Assembly: GCA_937885735.1 (NCBI GenBank)
Contig: CALABN010000078.1
Coordinates: forward strand, 1-13,947
Reading direction: 5' to 3'
Length of the DNA stretch: 13,947 nt
DNA from: an uncultured Bacteroidota bacterium
GTDB taxonomy: Bacteria > Bacteroidota > Bacteroidia > Bacteroidales > SZUA-534
The translations under genes were made by a program, and so were the position numbers. The notes below the pieces were generated by a model. The model saw only the letters and a program-made list of their open reading frames with translations, made no database searches and was not told the origin of the DNA. Below, in pieces: positions 1 through 7,576 of this stretch. Each line of letters starts with the position of its first letter. Positions within the stretch are counted from its first letter, which is position 1.

Positions 1-2438
1 GCTTGCCTGTCGACAGACTCAACGGCGCAGGCCTTAACAAGTTTGACATCACGCTCGATGGCAATTATGATATTTCAGAGATGAACGAGGAAAACAACAG
101 CGTCAGTGTCTCGTCGTATGTCTTGTCGGCATCGCTTACGGCATTGTGGCCTTACCGCTACAGCCTGAATCCTCAAGTTCCGCAGACTCTCAAGGCATCA
201 ACGTACAATCCGTTGCCTGAAAGCCAGACGGGCATTTTCCAGATAGACACTGTGGAATCGTTCAGCAGTCCGTTCCTTGCAACCGCAACAGTCAGTCACG
301 ACGGCGGTATTGTGGAATGGGAGCCAACTGCAACGTTGACTGAAGGCCAGACCTATTTTTGGCGTGTAAGAAGTGAGTCTGACGATGAATACCTGAATGT
401 CAATTCGTTTGTTGCCCGCAAGGGTCAGACAGGCTGGGAACAGTCGTGCTATGACCAAATTGACGATGACGCATTTGACCACATTAACGCCGATTGGCAA
501 ACACATTCGTTCAGTTTCTCAAGTGGCGCGCGCACAATACGTTGCCATAATATCGGCTCGCCAAACTCGAGCAATTTCCTGCGAGTCGGCTACACAATGG
601 ACGGCTATAGTGGTTTCTCGTCGTGTGGTGCGGCCAATGCCTTGCTGATGGTGGTCATCGACTCGTTCGACCTGGTGCCGTGGCAGTCCGACCGTGGCAG
701 TTACGGACAGGCAAACTATCCGCATTGCTCGTCAAATCCTTTCGAGCAGTATTTCATTTTTTATATGAATAATGTCGATGCGGGCCTCGATTCGCTTGTC
801 AGCATGGTTGAAAACCATATCCCGCAAGGTGATTATTTTATGATTTATTCGTTTATGTCGGGAATGTTTCAGCAGTGGCCTGAACGGGCTTATGAGGCAT
901 TCGAAGGTTGGGGCGCGTCGCAGGTTCGATATTTGAACAATTCGGTGCCTTACATATTCTTCGCCCATAAGGGGCATCCTGATGAAACCGAGGAGGTTTC
1001 GGGCCTTTCAACCACTGACCAGATTGATTTTTACAGGACGTTGTTCAACAATTTCAACTACGGAACCATAACAAGTCCTGAAATAGGACCTGCATCAACG
1101 TGGACGGGGCTTGAGTGGAAGTCGGTTTCGGTAGATGCCGATTCTGCCGACTATGCTTGTGTCAAGGTGTTCGGCGTTGACGAGTCGGGTAATTCCATTC
1201 TTGTAAAGGATTCCATATCAGAAGAATTTGCTGATTTGTCCAATATCGATGCAGGCAAATATTCGCATTTGAAATTGCAGTTCTATACACGTGACGATGA
1301 GTTCCGTACCCCGTCGCAACTCAAGTATTGGCGTGTGCTTTACTCGCCATATACCGATTTGGCAATCAACCTTAAGCATTCGTGGCTGTTCAAGTCCGAC
1401 ACTTTGCAGGAGGGCCAGCAGGGAATGGCTGTTGTGGCGTTTGAAAATGTAGGTCAGCAGGGTGCCGACAGTGTTTTGGCGCATTATTGGATTCAGACCG
1501 AGACAAACCGCATTGTGGAAATAGGGTACAAACGGCTGAAGCCATTGGCACCTGGCGAGTTTGTAGTCGATACCGCCTATTTTGGCACTTTGGAACTCGA
1601 CCCTAACTGCGTCTTCTTTGCCGAACTGAATCCTATGCCATTAGGCGCATCAACCTATGACCAAATGGAGCAGACGCATTTCAACAATTTCCTTCAGAAA
1701 CCGTTCTGCGTTGTTACAGACAAGCGCAATCCGTTAATGGACGTCACTTTCGACGGACGTCATATCCGCGACGGCGAGTTGATTTCATCGAAGCCCGTAA
1801 TAGAGATTAGCCTTGCCGACGATAACGAATACCTGCATCTTTCCGATACAAACCTCATTTCAATTTATTTGAAATCGATGTCAACGGGGGTGGAGCAAAA
1901 GGTTGAGTTGAGCGGGAATCCAATAGAGACCATTCCGTCCGTCGATGACAACGGAAGCCGTCTGCGGTTGGTTTGGACGCCAATGCTCATCGACGACACC
2001 TATCAGTTGCGTGTCCGTGCGCACGATGCTTCGGGCAACGAGTCTGGCACCGACGATTATCTTATTTCGTTCAGCGTGATTAGCGAGAATTCAATTTCCG
2101 AAGTCTATGCTTATCCAAATCCGTTCAGTTCGTCAACGCGTTTCGCATTCGAACTTACAGGCTCTGCATTCCCTGACGAGTTGCAAATCGACATATACAA
2201 TGCGCAGGGAACAGTGGTCAAGACCATAACTATGGCCGACCTTGCCGACGTGCACATTGGCTGGAATCCTTCAGCCTATGTTTGGAACGGCACAAATTCA
2301 AACGGCGCGCTTTTGCCTTCGGGCCTCTATTTCTACAAGGTTACGGTAAAACTGAACGGCAAGACGCATCCAACCCACAACTTTGGCACTGCAAGTTACC
2401 TCACCAACGGCGTCGGTCGAATCTTGATTGTACGTTAA
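1..2438 (+). CDS. C-terminal part of a PorU2/C25-like secreted T9SS protein (5' end outside window)
   Basis: The frame is open from the first base, so this is the last 811 or so residues of a longer secreted protein. Seen in order: an FN3-like beta module (about residues 50-125, ending in a YFWRVR strand); a region (about 190-325) with a GINVVVID-like strand pattern and a late YIFFAHKG strand that resembles the interleukin-like EMT-inducer (ILEI) fold; a CARDB-like module (about 450-545); a segment starting MDVTFDGRHIRDGE that is typical of large C25/PorU2-type proteins of Bacteroidota; and a final domain of about 105 residues (YAYPNPF near 705, ending GRILIVR) that reads as a T9SS sorting domain. 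That domain would direct export through the outer membrane by the type IX system. The C25 peptidase domain expected of PorU2 would lie upstream, so protease activity cannot be judged. The PorU2 name is an inference from the C-terminal layout; another large T9SS cargo protein is possible. Confidence 0.72.
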   Translation, partial: LPVDRLNGAGLNKFDITLDGNYDISEMNEENNSVSVSSYVLSASLTALWPYRYSLNPQVPQTLKASTYNPLPESQTGIFQIDTVESFSSPFLATATVSHDGGIVEWEPTATLTEGQTYFWRVRSESDDEYLNVNSFVARKGQTGWEQSCYDQIDDDAFDHINADWQTHSFSFSSGARTIRCHNIGSPNSSNFLRVGYTMDGYSGFSSCGAANALLMVVIDSFDLVPWQSDRGSYGQANYPHCSSNPFEQYFIFYMNNVDAGLDSLVSMVENHIPQGDYFMIYSFMSGMFQQWPERAYEAFEGWGASQVRYLNNSVPYIFFAHKGHPDETEEVSGLSTTDQIDFYRTLFNNFNYGTITSPEIGPASTWTGLEWKSVSVDADSADYACVKVFGVDESGNSILVKDSISEEFADLSNIDAGKYSHLKLQFYTRDDEFRTPSQLKYWRVLYSPYTDLAINLKHSWLFKSDTLQEGQQGMAVVAFENVGQQGADSVLAHYWIQTETNRIVEIGYKRLKPLAPGEFVVDTAYFGTLELDPNCVFFAELNPMPLGASTYDQMEQTHFNNFLQKPFCVVTDKRNPLMDVTFDGRHIRDGELISSKPVIEISLADDNEYLHLSDTNLISIYLKSMSTGVEQKVELSGNPIETIPSVDDNGSRLRLVWTPMLIDDTYQLRVRAHDASGNESGTDDYLISFSVISENSISEVYAYPNPFSSSTRFAFELTGSAFPDELQIDIYNAQGTVVKTITMADLADVHIGWNPSAYVWNGTNSNGALLPSGLYFYKVTVKLNGKTHPTHNFGTASYLTNGVGRILIVR

Positions 2439-2440
2439 AA

Positions 2441-2461
2441 AGATGAGCGAATCGCTTATCT
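2441..2461 (-). terminator. Hairpin terminator for the kinase transcript
   Basis: A 10-bp inverted repeat (AGATGAGCGA / TCGCTTATCT, one G-U pair, tight loop) starts 3 bp after the stop codon of the + strand gene. On the - strand it is followed directly by a run of Ts (positions 2440 down to 2435), as expected for intrinsic termination of the leftward histidine kinase transcript. On the + strand the following bases are TTAAAAA, so termination there would be weaker. It may serve both convergent genes. Confidence 0.55.
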
Positions 2462-2483
2462 TAAAAATAAGCCGGAACAAGTC

Positions 2484-2568
2484 AAATCCTAAATCCTACA
2501 TCCTAAAGCCTAAATTCTAATTGTACATAAGTTGGAACAAGTTAAATCCTACATCCTAAATCCTAAAT
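2484..2568. repeat. Heptanucleotide repeats (AAATCCT/ACATCCT), two blocks
   Basis: Five consecutive 7-bp units (AAATCCT, AAATCCT, ACATCCT, AAAGCCT, AAATTCT) cover 2484-2518. Three more (AAATCCT, ACATCCT, AAATCCT) plus a partial unit cover 2544-2568. Each block is preceded by a related leader, ATAAGCCGGAACAAGT at 2468 and ATAAGTTGGAACAAGT at 2528, so a unit of about 60 bp is itself duplicated. The repeats fill the gap between two convergent genes and stop 3 bp short of the kinase stop codon. No coding function is seen. Confidence 0.9.
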
Positions 2569-2571
2569 GAA

Positions 2572-5500
2572 TTAGTTTTCAGGTGCCAACGGGAACGATA
2601 CAAAGAACGATGAGCCCTTGCCTGGCTTTGAATAGAACCATACTGCGCCATTGGCGTCTTCCACAATATTTTTGACAATGGCAAGACCGAGACCTGTACC
2701 GCTTGTCTTTGTGGTGAAGTTTGGCTGGAATAGTTTGGCTTCGGTTTCCGACGATATTCCCGTGCCATTGTCCTGAATCTCGACAATTGCGCGCCCCTTG
2801 AAGCATCGTAGCGATATGTTGATGCGTCCGTTGCGTTTCTTTGGAATGGCTTGAATGGCATTCTTTATCAAATTGTTGAATACCTGAAGCATACGCTCGT
2901 TGTCGGCGACAATTATTACTGTGCGTCCAGCGGGTGCTATGAACGATATTTTTGTCGATGTGGTGTCGCGGAACAGTTCAACGCTTTGGTTTATGCGCTC
3001 GTTCAGGTTTACAAGTTCAGTACGGCCTTCGGGCATTCGGGCAAACTGCGAGAATTCCGATGCAATCGACGACAGACTGTCAATCTGCTCGATAAGTGTG
3101 CGAGCCGTGTTGGCGAATCGTTCGTTGAAGTCAGGGTCGCCGTTGCGTTGTGAGCGTTCAAGCAGTTGCACGCTCAACTTCATTGGCGTGAGCGGGTTCT
3201 TGATTTCGTGTGCCACCTGACGGGCCATTTCGCGCCAGGCGCTCTCACGTTCCGATTTGGCAAGCCTTGTTGCGCTGATGCTCAATTGTTCAAGCATCAG
3301 GTTGTACTCGTTTACAAGTTCGGCAATCTCATCGTCGCCAGCATATTCAACACGTTGGTTGCTCTTCCCAAGGTCGATGTTGCGTATTCGCTGTTGAACG
3401 GCTACAATAGGCTTTGTTATTCGGTTCGAAAGGAATATGGCTATGAGCACGCTCAATACCACCAGCACCACGTATATGTTGATAACCGTCACAGACACGC
3501 CTGCAAGTTCCTGACGCAACGATGTCTGCTTTATGAAGTATGGCAGATTGATGTATGCCAGCAATTTGTTCCTTGAATTTATGAATGGCACGTAGGCCGA
3601 GTAGTAGTCGAGTTCGCCTATGTTTTCCTTCTGCACAATCCTCGATTTCTTGTTCATCTCAAGTTCGCGGAAAGCCGTTGCGTTCATCTTTTCGCTCGTC
3701 AGTTTGCGTGAATAAACCTCGCGTCTTGATGTGGCAAGCAGGTTGCCCGCCTGGTCGTAAAGGTTGATGTCGGTGAGAAACGTGTTAGAGAACGATGTCA
3801 GCAGGTTGTTTAGTTCCGATGCTGGTATTTTCTTTATGTCGGTGGTCCCGGAATATTTCTGTTCCATTTCCATAAGCACCGATTGCAGTTTGCTCGTCAT
3901 TATGTCGTTTTGCGACCGCTGATAGTGGTTTATTGTGTAGTAGACAACACCGCCAGCCACTGACACTGAAGACAATAGCAGGATTACCAAAATTGAAGAA
4001 AGCACCTTGTTCTTGATTGTGAACCTGATGTCGAACATTTTGGTGTATGAGTTGCCGAGAGTCAGCAACAGACTTATAATCAACACAAAGAATACAAGCG
4101 TGTAGGTGAATGAGATAAGAATGTTGAACGTGTTCACCACAGGCGTGCTTACAATTATGCAGTTCTCTGAATCGCTGTTGTACATTACGTGGTTGTAGCG
4201 TTCGTAGCGGAAGTGGCTGAATTCGTCATCGTGAGTGCCGTATATCTGGCTTTCAAATGCGTATGGATAAGGCCCGGAGTGCGATGCCAGACGTCCGTTT
4301 TGGTATTTTGCGTAACTGATGTTCTGTTTGTATTTGTCGGTTTGCAGAGGCTTGTCGAGCAGTAGTTCAGGGTAGCCGAGCACCTCGTAGTTGGTCTTTG
4401 GCGACAGCCCGAAATACAGAGTCGTGTAGTCGCCTTGTATCAGTTGCACGTGTACCCTCATAAAGTACGTTGTTTCAGATGTGGCGTCCTTTATTTGGTA
4501 AAGTCCTTGAACTTTGGTCTGCGTGCCGTATCTGCGTTGGTATCTCGCATAAAACTGCTGGCAGTTTTGTGCGCTTTGGTCGGCGCCCGAAATCTCGTCG
4601 TGTTGGTTGCAGACGTTGATGTCAAAGTTGTATCGGTTTAGATATCCTGTAAAGTATTGGTTTTGAAGATATCGGCATAGATAGTCGTAGTCATAGTCGG
4701 GGTCCGACAGCAATTCTGAAAGTTGCTTGTCAGCCTTCATACTGTTCATTGCATCGGCAAGCAGAATCTCTGTGGCAGGGTCCTGCACCTGCGAAAGGCT
4801 GATGCACATAACCTCACATTCCTCGTTCTGGCGTTTTTGGCTTTCAATGCGTATGTAGTTGGTCACGTAGCCAGCAAAGATGCCTATGGTTATGGCAATG
4901 GTGGCAAAGTTGACACGCTTCACGCTTCGTATGTAGAACCACAGCATTCCTATTACGGCGAACGAAATGCACGTCAGCAGGCGCGTCTCCGACTTGTCGC
5001 CACGGATAAACAGCACTGACGCCACTATTGTTATCGGTAGGAAGAATAGCATCGTCTTCCAAAACTTGAAAGTCTTCAGCAGTTGGATCGATGCCTTGTC
5101 TAGCAAGAACAAAAATCCTACAAAACACAATACAATGATTATGTAATTAACTGTGCTGTACAGGTTTATATTTGTGATGTCGTATATTTCGAACGGAAAG
5201 TTGGAATCCCGTACCAGAATTTTCAGCGTATATGAAAGAAATGTGTAACTGCCAATCAGCACGCAAATCCACAACGATGATATGACAATCCGCCTAAATG
5301 CCGAAAATGTGTCGAGCCTTTGCAGGTGCACCTTGAAAAAGTACACAAAGAGCAGATACGTCATAACAACCACGCTTATGAGAAGGTCGCCAATGGTTGG
5401 AAACACCAACGATGACGCAAAATGCTGTGGCGTGAAAATCGACAGTTGTTCATAATACTCTTTCGGAAGAAAAACCTGGAATGCCACCCTGATGCCAATT

Positions 5501-6231
5501 GCCAGAAATACAAGTACGAAGAATTTGCGGTTGCTCAACCTGTTCTTTTTGATGCCTTGTTGCGCGTAAAGAAGCAAAAGCATAATGGACAACAGCAGGA
5601 ACGGGAAGGCCACCTTGTGTTTTATGTCGGAATTGTCGTAGTCCTCAAGGTCGAAGGTGAACAAATAGTTGCCCTCGTTGTTGTACACCGCATTTGACGA
5701 ATGAGGGTCATCGGTGGTTATCCTCAAGTTGCTCTGTATGTCAAACGACGGGTGGACAATATTGTGCAGAAAATCGTTTTCGTATGGATAATCGTATTTG
5801 ACAACAATGGCGCTCACCACCGTTTTCTTGTTGCTTGACTTGTAGTGAGTGACCACGTAGGCGTTGCCAGTATTTACAAATGCGTCTTTGTACCAGTTGT
5901 TTCCTTCGGGAATTGCAATGGAGTTGTTGGTCCAGTAAACCAGGTTCCTGCCTGAATATACATATAATATAATGCCGTATCGGTCAAAAAGCCTGTCGGC
6001 CTTGAAACTCTCGCTGTTGGCAAAATCATCAACATTGTCACGTTCGGCGTATTTAATCAGAGTGTCGGTCAGTTGTTCGGCAATCAGTTCCTTCTCTTGA
6101 AGACTCGTCACAAAATCCTGACGTTCAGGCTCAATGATTTTCGATTTGCGGTTTGGGTTCAATACAGACAGCCCAATCGCAAAGCAGATGATTGTCAGAA
6201 TCAGTAACCGATGACGTGCTAAAAATTTCAA
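2572..6231 (-). CDS. Large multi-pass membrane sensor histidine kinase (NtrY-like core)
   Basis: This is a 1219-residue sensor kinase that would autophosphorylate on histidine and pass the phosphate to a response regulator. The layout has one N-terminal membrane segment (residues 8-24), an outside domain to about 205, then roughly eight hydrophobic segments (about 208-470), a second outside domain (about 480-735), two further membrane segments, a third short outside region, and a membrane segment leading into a HAMP domain (NRITKP). The HisKA H box is ARQVAHEIKNPLTP with phospho-acceptor His near 1008. The ATPase domain has an N box (NNLIKNA, about 1119-1125), G1 (DNGTG, about 1154) and GTGLGL. 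H box and kinase core look intact and are closest in style to NtrY. The start codon is TTG: no ATG or GTG lies between it and the in-frame stop at 6274-6276, and a later Met would remove the first membrane segment. No response regulator gene is nearby, so its partner and signal are unknown. Confidence 0.9.
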   Translation of the reverse strand: MKFLARHRLLILTIICFAIGLSVLNPNRKSKIIEPERQDFVTSLQEKELIAEQLTDTLIKYAERDNVDDFANSESFKADRLFDRYGIILYVYSGRNLVYWTNNSIAIPEGNNWYKDAFVNTGNAYVVTHYKSSNKKTVVSAIVVKYDYPYENDFLHNIVHPSFDIQSNLRITTDDPHSSNAVYNNEGNYLFTFDLEDYDNSDIKHKVAFPFLLLSIMLLLLYAQQGIKKNRLSNRKFFVLVFLAIGIRVAFQVFLPKEYYEQLSIFTPQHFASSLVFPTIGDLLISVVVMTYLLFVYFFKVHLQRLDTFSAFRRIVISSLWICVLIGSYTFLSYTLKILVRDSNFPFEIYDITNINLYSTVNYIIIVLCFVGFLFLLDKASIQLLKTFKFWKTMLFFLPITIVASVLFIRGDKSETRLLTCISFAVIGMLWFYIRSVKRVNFATIAITIGIFAGYVTNYIRIESQKRQNEECEVMCISLSQVQDPATEILLADAMNSMKADKQLSELLSDPDYDYDYLCRYLQNQYFTGYLNRYNFDINVCNQHDEISGADQSAQNCQQFYARYQRRYGTQTKVQGLYQIKDATSETTYFMRVHVQLIQGDYTTLYFGLSPKTNYEVLGYPELLLDKPLQTDKYKQNISYAKYQNGRLASHSGPYPYAFESQIYGTHDDEFSHFRYERYNHVMYNSDSENCIIVSTPVVNTFNILISFTYTLVFFVLIISLLLTLGNSYTKMFDIRFTIKNKVLSSILVILLLSSVSVAGGVVYYTINHYQRSQNDIMTSKLQSVLMEMEQKYSGTTDIKKIPASELNNLLTSFSNTFLTDINLYDQAGNLLATSRREVYSRKLTSEKMNATAFRELEMNKKSRIVQKENIGELDYYSAYVPFINSRNKLLAYINLPYFIKQTSLRQELAGVSVTVINIYVVLVVLSVLIAIFLSNRITKPIVAVQQRIRNIDLGKSNQRVEYAGDDEIAELVNEYNLMLEQLSISATRLAKSERESAWREMARQVAHEIKNPLTPMKLSVQLLERSQRNGDPDFNERFANTARTLIEQIDSLSSIASEFSQFARMPEGRTELVNLNERINQSVELFRDTTSTKISFIAPAGRTVIIVADNERMLQVFNNLIKNAIQAIPKKRNGRINISLRCFKGRAIVEIQDNGTGISSETEAKLFQPNFTTKTSGTGLGLAIVKNIVEDANGAVWFYSKPGKGSSFFVSFPLAPEN

Positions 6232-6283
6232 TGTATGGTTTATTTTGATGCCGTTAGTAAAAGTAGAAAAAAGTCAATTAATA

Positions 6284-6439
6284 TTAAGGTTGAAGGTTTA
6301 AAGTTTAAGGTTGAAACGCTTTGCTGTTGAAAGTTTATTGATTAGTGCCCGGTAAGGTCGAGAGGTTTAGAAGTTGAGAAGTTCATTGTTCATTGTTCAT
6401 TGTGAATTGAAAAATCCTAAATTCTACATCCTACATCCT
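6284..6439. repeat. Composite heptamer repeat element, copy 1 (left of rlmH)
   Basis: The 213-bp gap between the kinase and rlmH is mostly short tandem repeats. Four 7-bp units of the TTAAGGT/TGAAGGT type occupy 6284-6311. An octamer series (AGGTCGAG, AGGTTTAG, AAGTTGAG, AAGTTCAT) occupies 6355-6386. Three exact GTTCATT units plus GTGAATT occupy 6381-6408. Four units of the AAATCCT/ACATCCT type occupy 6412-6439 and end 5 bp before the rlmH stop codon. The order and orientation of the three heptamer types match the copy on the other side of rlmH. The kinase promoter must lie in or near this element, but I see only a weak candidate (TACTTTTA on the - strand, 6258-6265). Confidence 0.88.
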
Positions 6440-6444
6440 AAATG

Positions 6445-6918
6445 TCAAACGTGGTGGTACGGTTCGCCCTTCAAAATAGTGTGGCAACGGTACAATTGTT
6501 CCATAAACAATAATCGGACCAATTGATGCGGAAAAGTCAATTTTGACAGCGAAATTTTAGCGTTAGCCTTCTTGTACACGTCGTCGGAAAAGCCGTAAGG
6601 CCCGCCAATCACGAACACCAGACGCTTGTGGCCTTGCGAAAAGATGCCACTCATCCATTCTGCCATACCCACTGAAGTATATTCCTTGCCATTCTCGTCA
6701 AGAAGCACAATGTAGTCGCCCGACTCAAACTGCTTCAGAATCATTTCACCTTCCTTGTCCTTTTGCACCGCCTCACTCAAGTTTTTAGAGTTCTTGATGT
6801 CGGGCAGAATTACAAAGTCAAAAGGCGTGTACCTCACAATCCGTTGCCAATACTTGTTGATGCCAAAATTCAGGTAATCCTCGTCGGTCTTTCCTACTGC
6901 ATACAGAACTGTTTTCAT
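6445..6918 (-). CDS. rlmH: 23S rRNA (pseudouridine1915-N3)-methyltransferase
   Basis: RlmH is a SPOUT-class, SAM-dependent enzyme that methylates N3 of pseudouridine 1915 in helix 69 of 23S rRNA on the assembled ribosome. The 157-residue length matches the family. Diagnostic motifs are visible: VLLDENGKEYTS (71-82), the SAM-binding knot loop VIGGPYGF (103-110), SLSKLTFPHQLVR (123-135), EQLYRC (140-145) and the C-terminal PYHH (153-156). It starts with ATG and diverges from the DUF4783-nadC genes on the + strand. It is flanked by two direct copies of a composite heptamer repeat, which is unusual for a single housekeeping gene. The sequence itself looks complete and functional. Confidence 0.96.
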   Translation of the reverse strand: MKTVLYAVGKTDEDYLNFGINKYWQRIVRYTPFDFVILPDIKNSKNLSEAVQKDKEGEMILKQFESGDYIVLLDENGKEYTSVGMAEWMSGIFSQGHKRLVFVIGGPYGFSDDVYKKANAKISLSKLTFPHQLVRLLFMEQLYRCHTILKGEPYHHV

Positions 6919-6923
6919 AAAGT

Positions 6924-7121
6924 TTAAGGTTGAAGGTTGAAAGTTGAAGGTTGAAAGTTGAAATGATGAACGTTGAATCGTTTAATGATTAAAGTCAAAA
7001 TATATCATCTCTATTAAATTGTTCATTGTTAATTATTAATTGTTAATTGAAAAAACGCACATCCTAAATCCTACATCCTAAATCCTACATCCTACATCCT
7101 ACATCCTACATCCTAAATCCT
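6924..7121. repeat. Composite heptamer repeat element, copy 2 (right of rlmH)
   Basis: The 246-bp divergent gap between rlmH and the DUF4783 gene contains three heptamer arrays. Five units of TTAAGGT/TGAAGGT/TGAAAGT type cover 6924-6958. GTTCATT, GTTAATT, ATTAATT, GTTAATT cover 7021-7048. Nine uninterrupted units of ACATCCT or AAATCCT cover 7059-7121. The middle stretch (6966-7020) is AT-rich and without evident repeats. The last array ends 9 bp before the promoter-like TATCTTTG. The - strand rlmH promoter must also lie here; the AT-rich 6996-7004 (TATATTTTG on the - strand) is a near match only. Confidence 0.9.
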
Positions 7122-7130
7122 AAATATTAA

Positions 7131-7138
7131 TATCTTTG
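7131..7138 (+). promoter_or_regulatory. Bacteroidetes -7 promoter element for DUF4783-nadC
   Basis: TATCTTTG matches the Bacteroidetes -7 consensus TAnnTTTG exactly and lies 26 bp before the ATG at 7165. The expected -33 TTTG, about 19 bp upstream, would fall inside the heptamer array (around 7108-7111), where the sequence is ACAT. The promoter is therefore half-matched. Confidence 0.5.
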
Positions 7139-7164
7139 CGAGGTCAAAAATAGAAATTTGGTAG

Positions 7165-7575
7165 ATGTTCCCAATCAAAAAAAAGATGCCGTTGGCATTG
7201 ATTGTCGCGTTATTGTCGATGTGTTCCGTAAAGGTTGATGCGCAGGACGTTGTGGCCGACACCACAATGTTGCCCATAATTGCCACCATACAGGCAGGAA
7301 ACGCCGATTCGCTGGCATTGTTCTTCAATCAGAGGGTGGAACTCTCGTTGCCCGATTTTTCGGCCATCAGCAGTCAGAATCAGGCAAAAATGATGCTTTA
7401 CACGTTCTTCAAAAGCAACAAACCTACCGATTTCTCGTTAATTAGCCAGAACCAAAGCAATGGCGGGTTCTTCATAGTCGGCACAATGTCGTGCGCCGAC
7501 AAGTGGTTCCGAGTCAGTTTCCTGACCAAGGACCACAATTCTCAACAGTTGATTTACCAATTTTCTATAGAATAA
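7165..7575 (+). CDS. DUF4783 family exported protein
   Basis: A 136-residue protein with a signal peptide (lysine-rich MFPIKKK, hydrophobic core, probable cleavage after VDAQ near residue 27). The mature part (IQAGNADSLALFFNQRVELSLPD, then a central KSNKPTDFSL and a C-terminal beta strand ending YQFSIE) fits DUF4783, a small single-domain family common in Bacteroidota with an NTF2-like appearance. The function is unknown; it is expected in the periplasm or at the cell envelope. It ends 1 bp before the nadC start codon, so the two genes are almost certainly co-transcribed. The family assignment is by recognition of the pattern, without a search. Confidence 0.75.
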   Translation: MFPIKKKMPLALIVALLSMCSVKVDAQDVVADTTMLPIIATIQAGNADSLALFFNQRVELSLPDFSAISSQNQAKMMLYTFFKSNKPTDFSLISQNQSNGGFFIVGTMSCADKWFRVSFLTKDHNSQQLIYQFSIE

Positions 7576-7576
7576 T

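Noticed and set aside
2484..2568. Telomere-like repeat (similar to plant CCCTAAA)
   Set aside because: The unit is internal, diverged and short, and lies between bacterial genes on both sides, so the resemblance is superficial.
3166..3576. 136-codon + strand open frame opposite the kinase gene
   Set aside because: It is antisense to the HAMP/HisKA coding region of a clear histidine kinase and has biased, His/Val-rich composition typical of a shadow frame.
7059..7121. CRISPR array from regular repeats
   Set aside because: The 7-bp units are directly adjacent with no spacers, and no cas genes are present.
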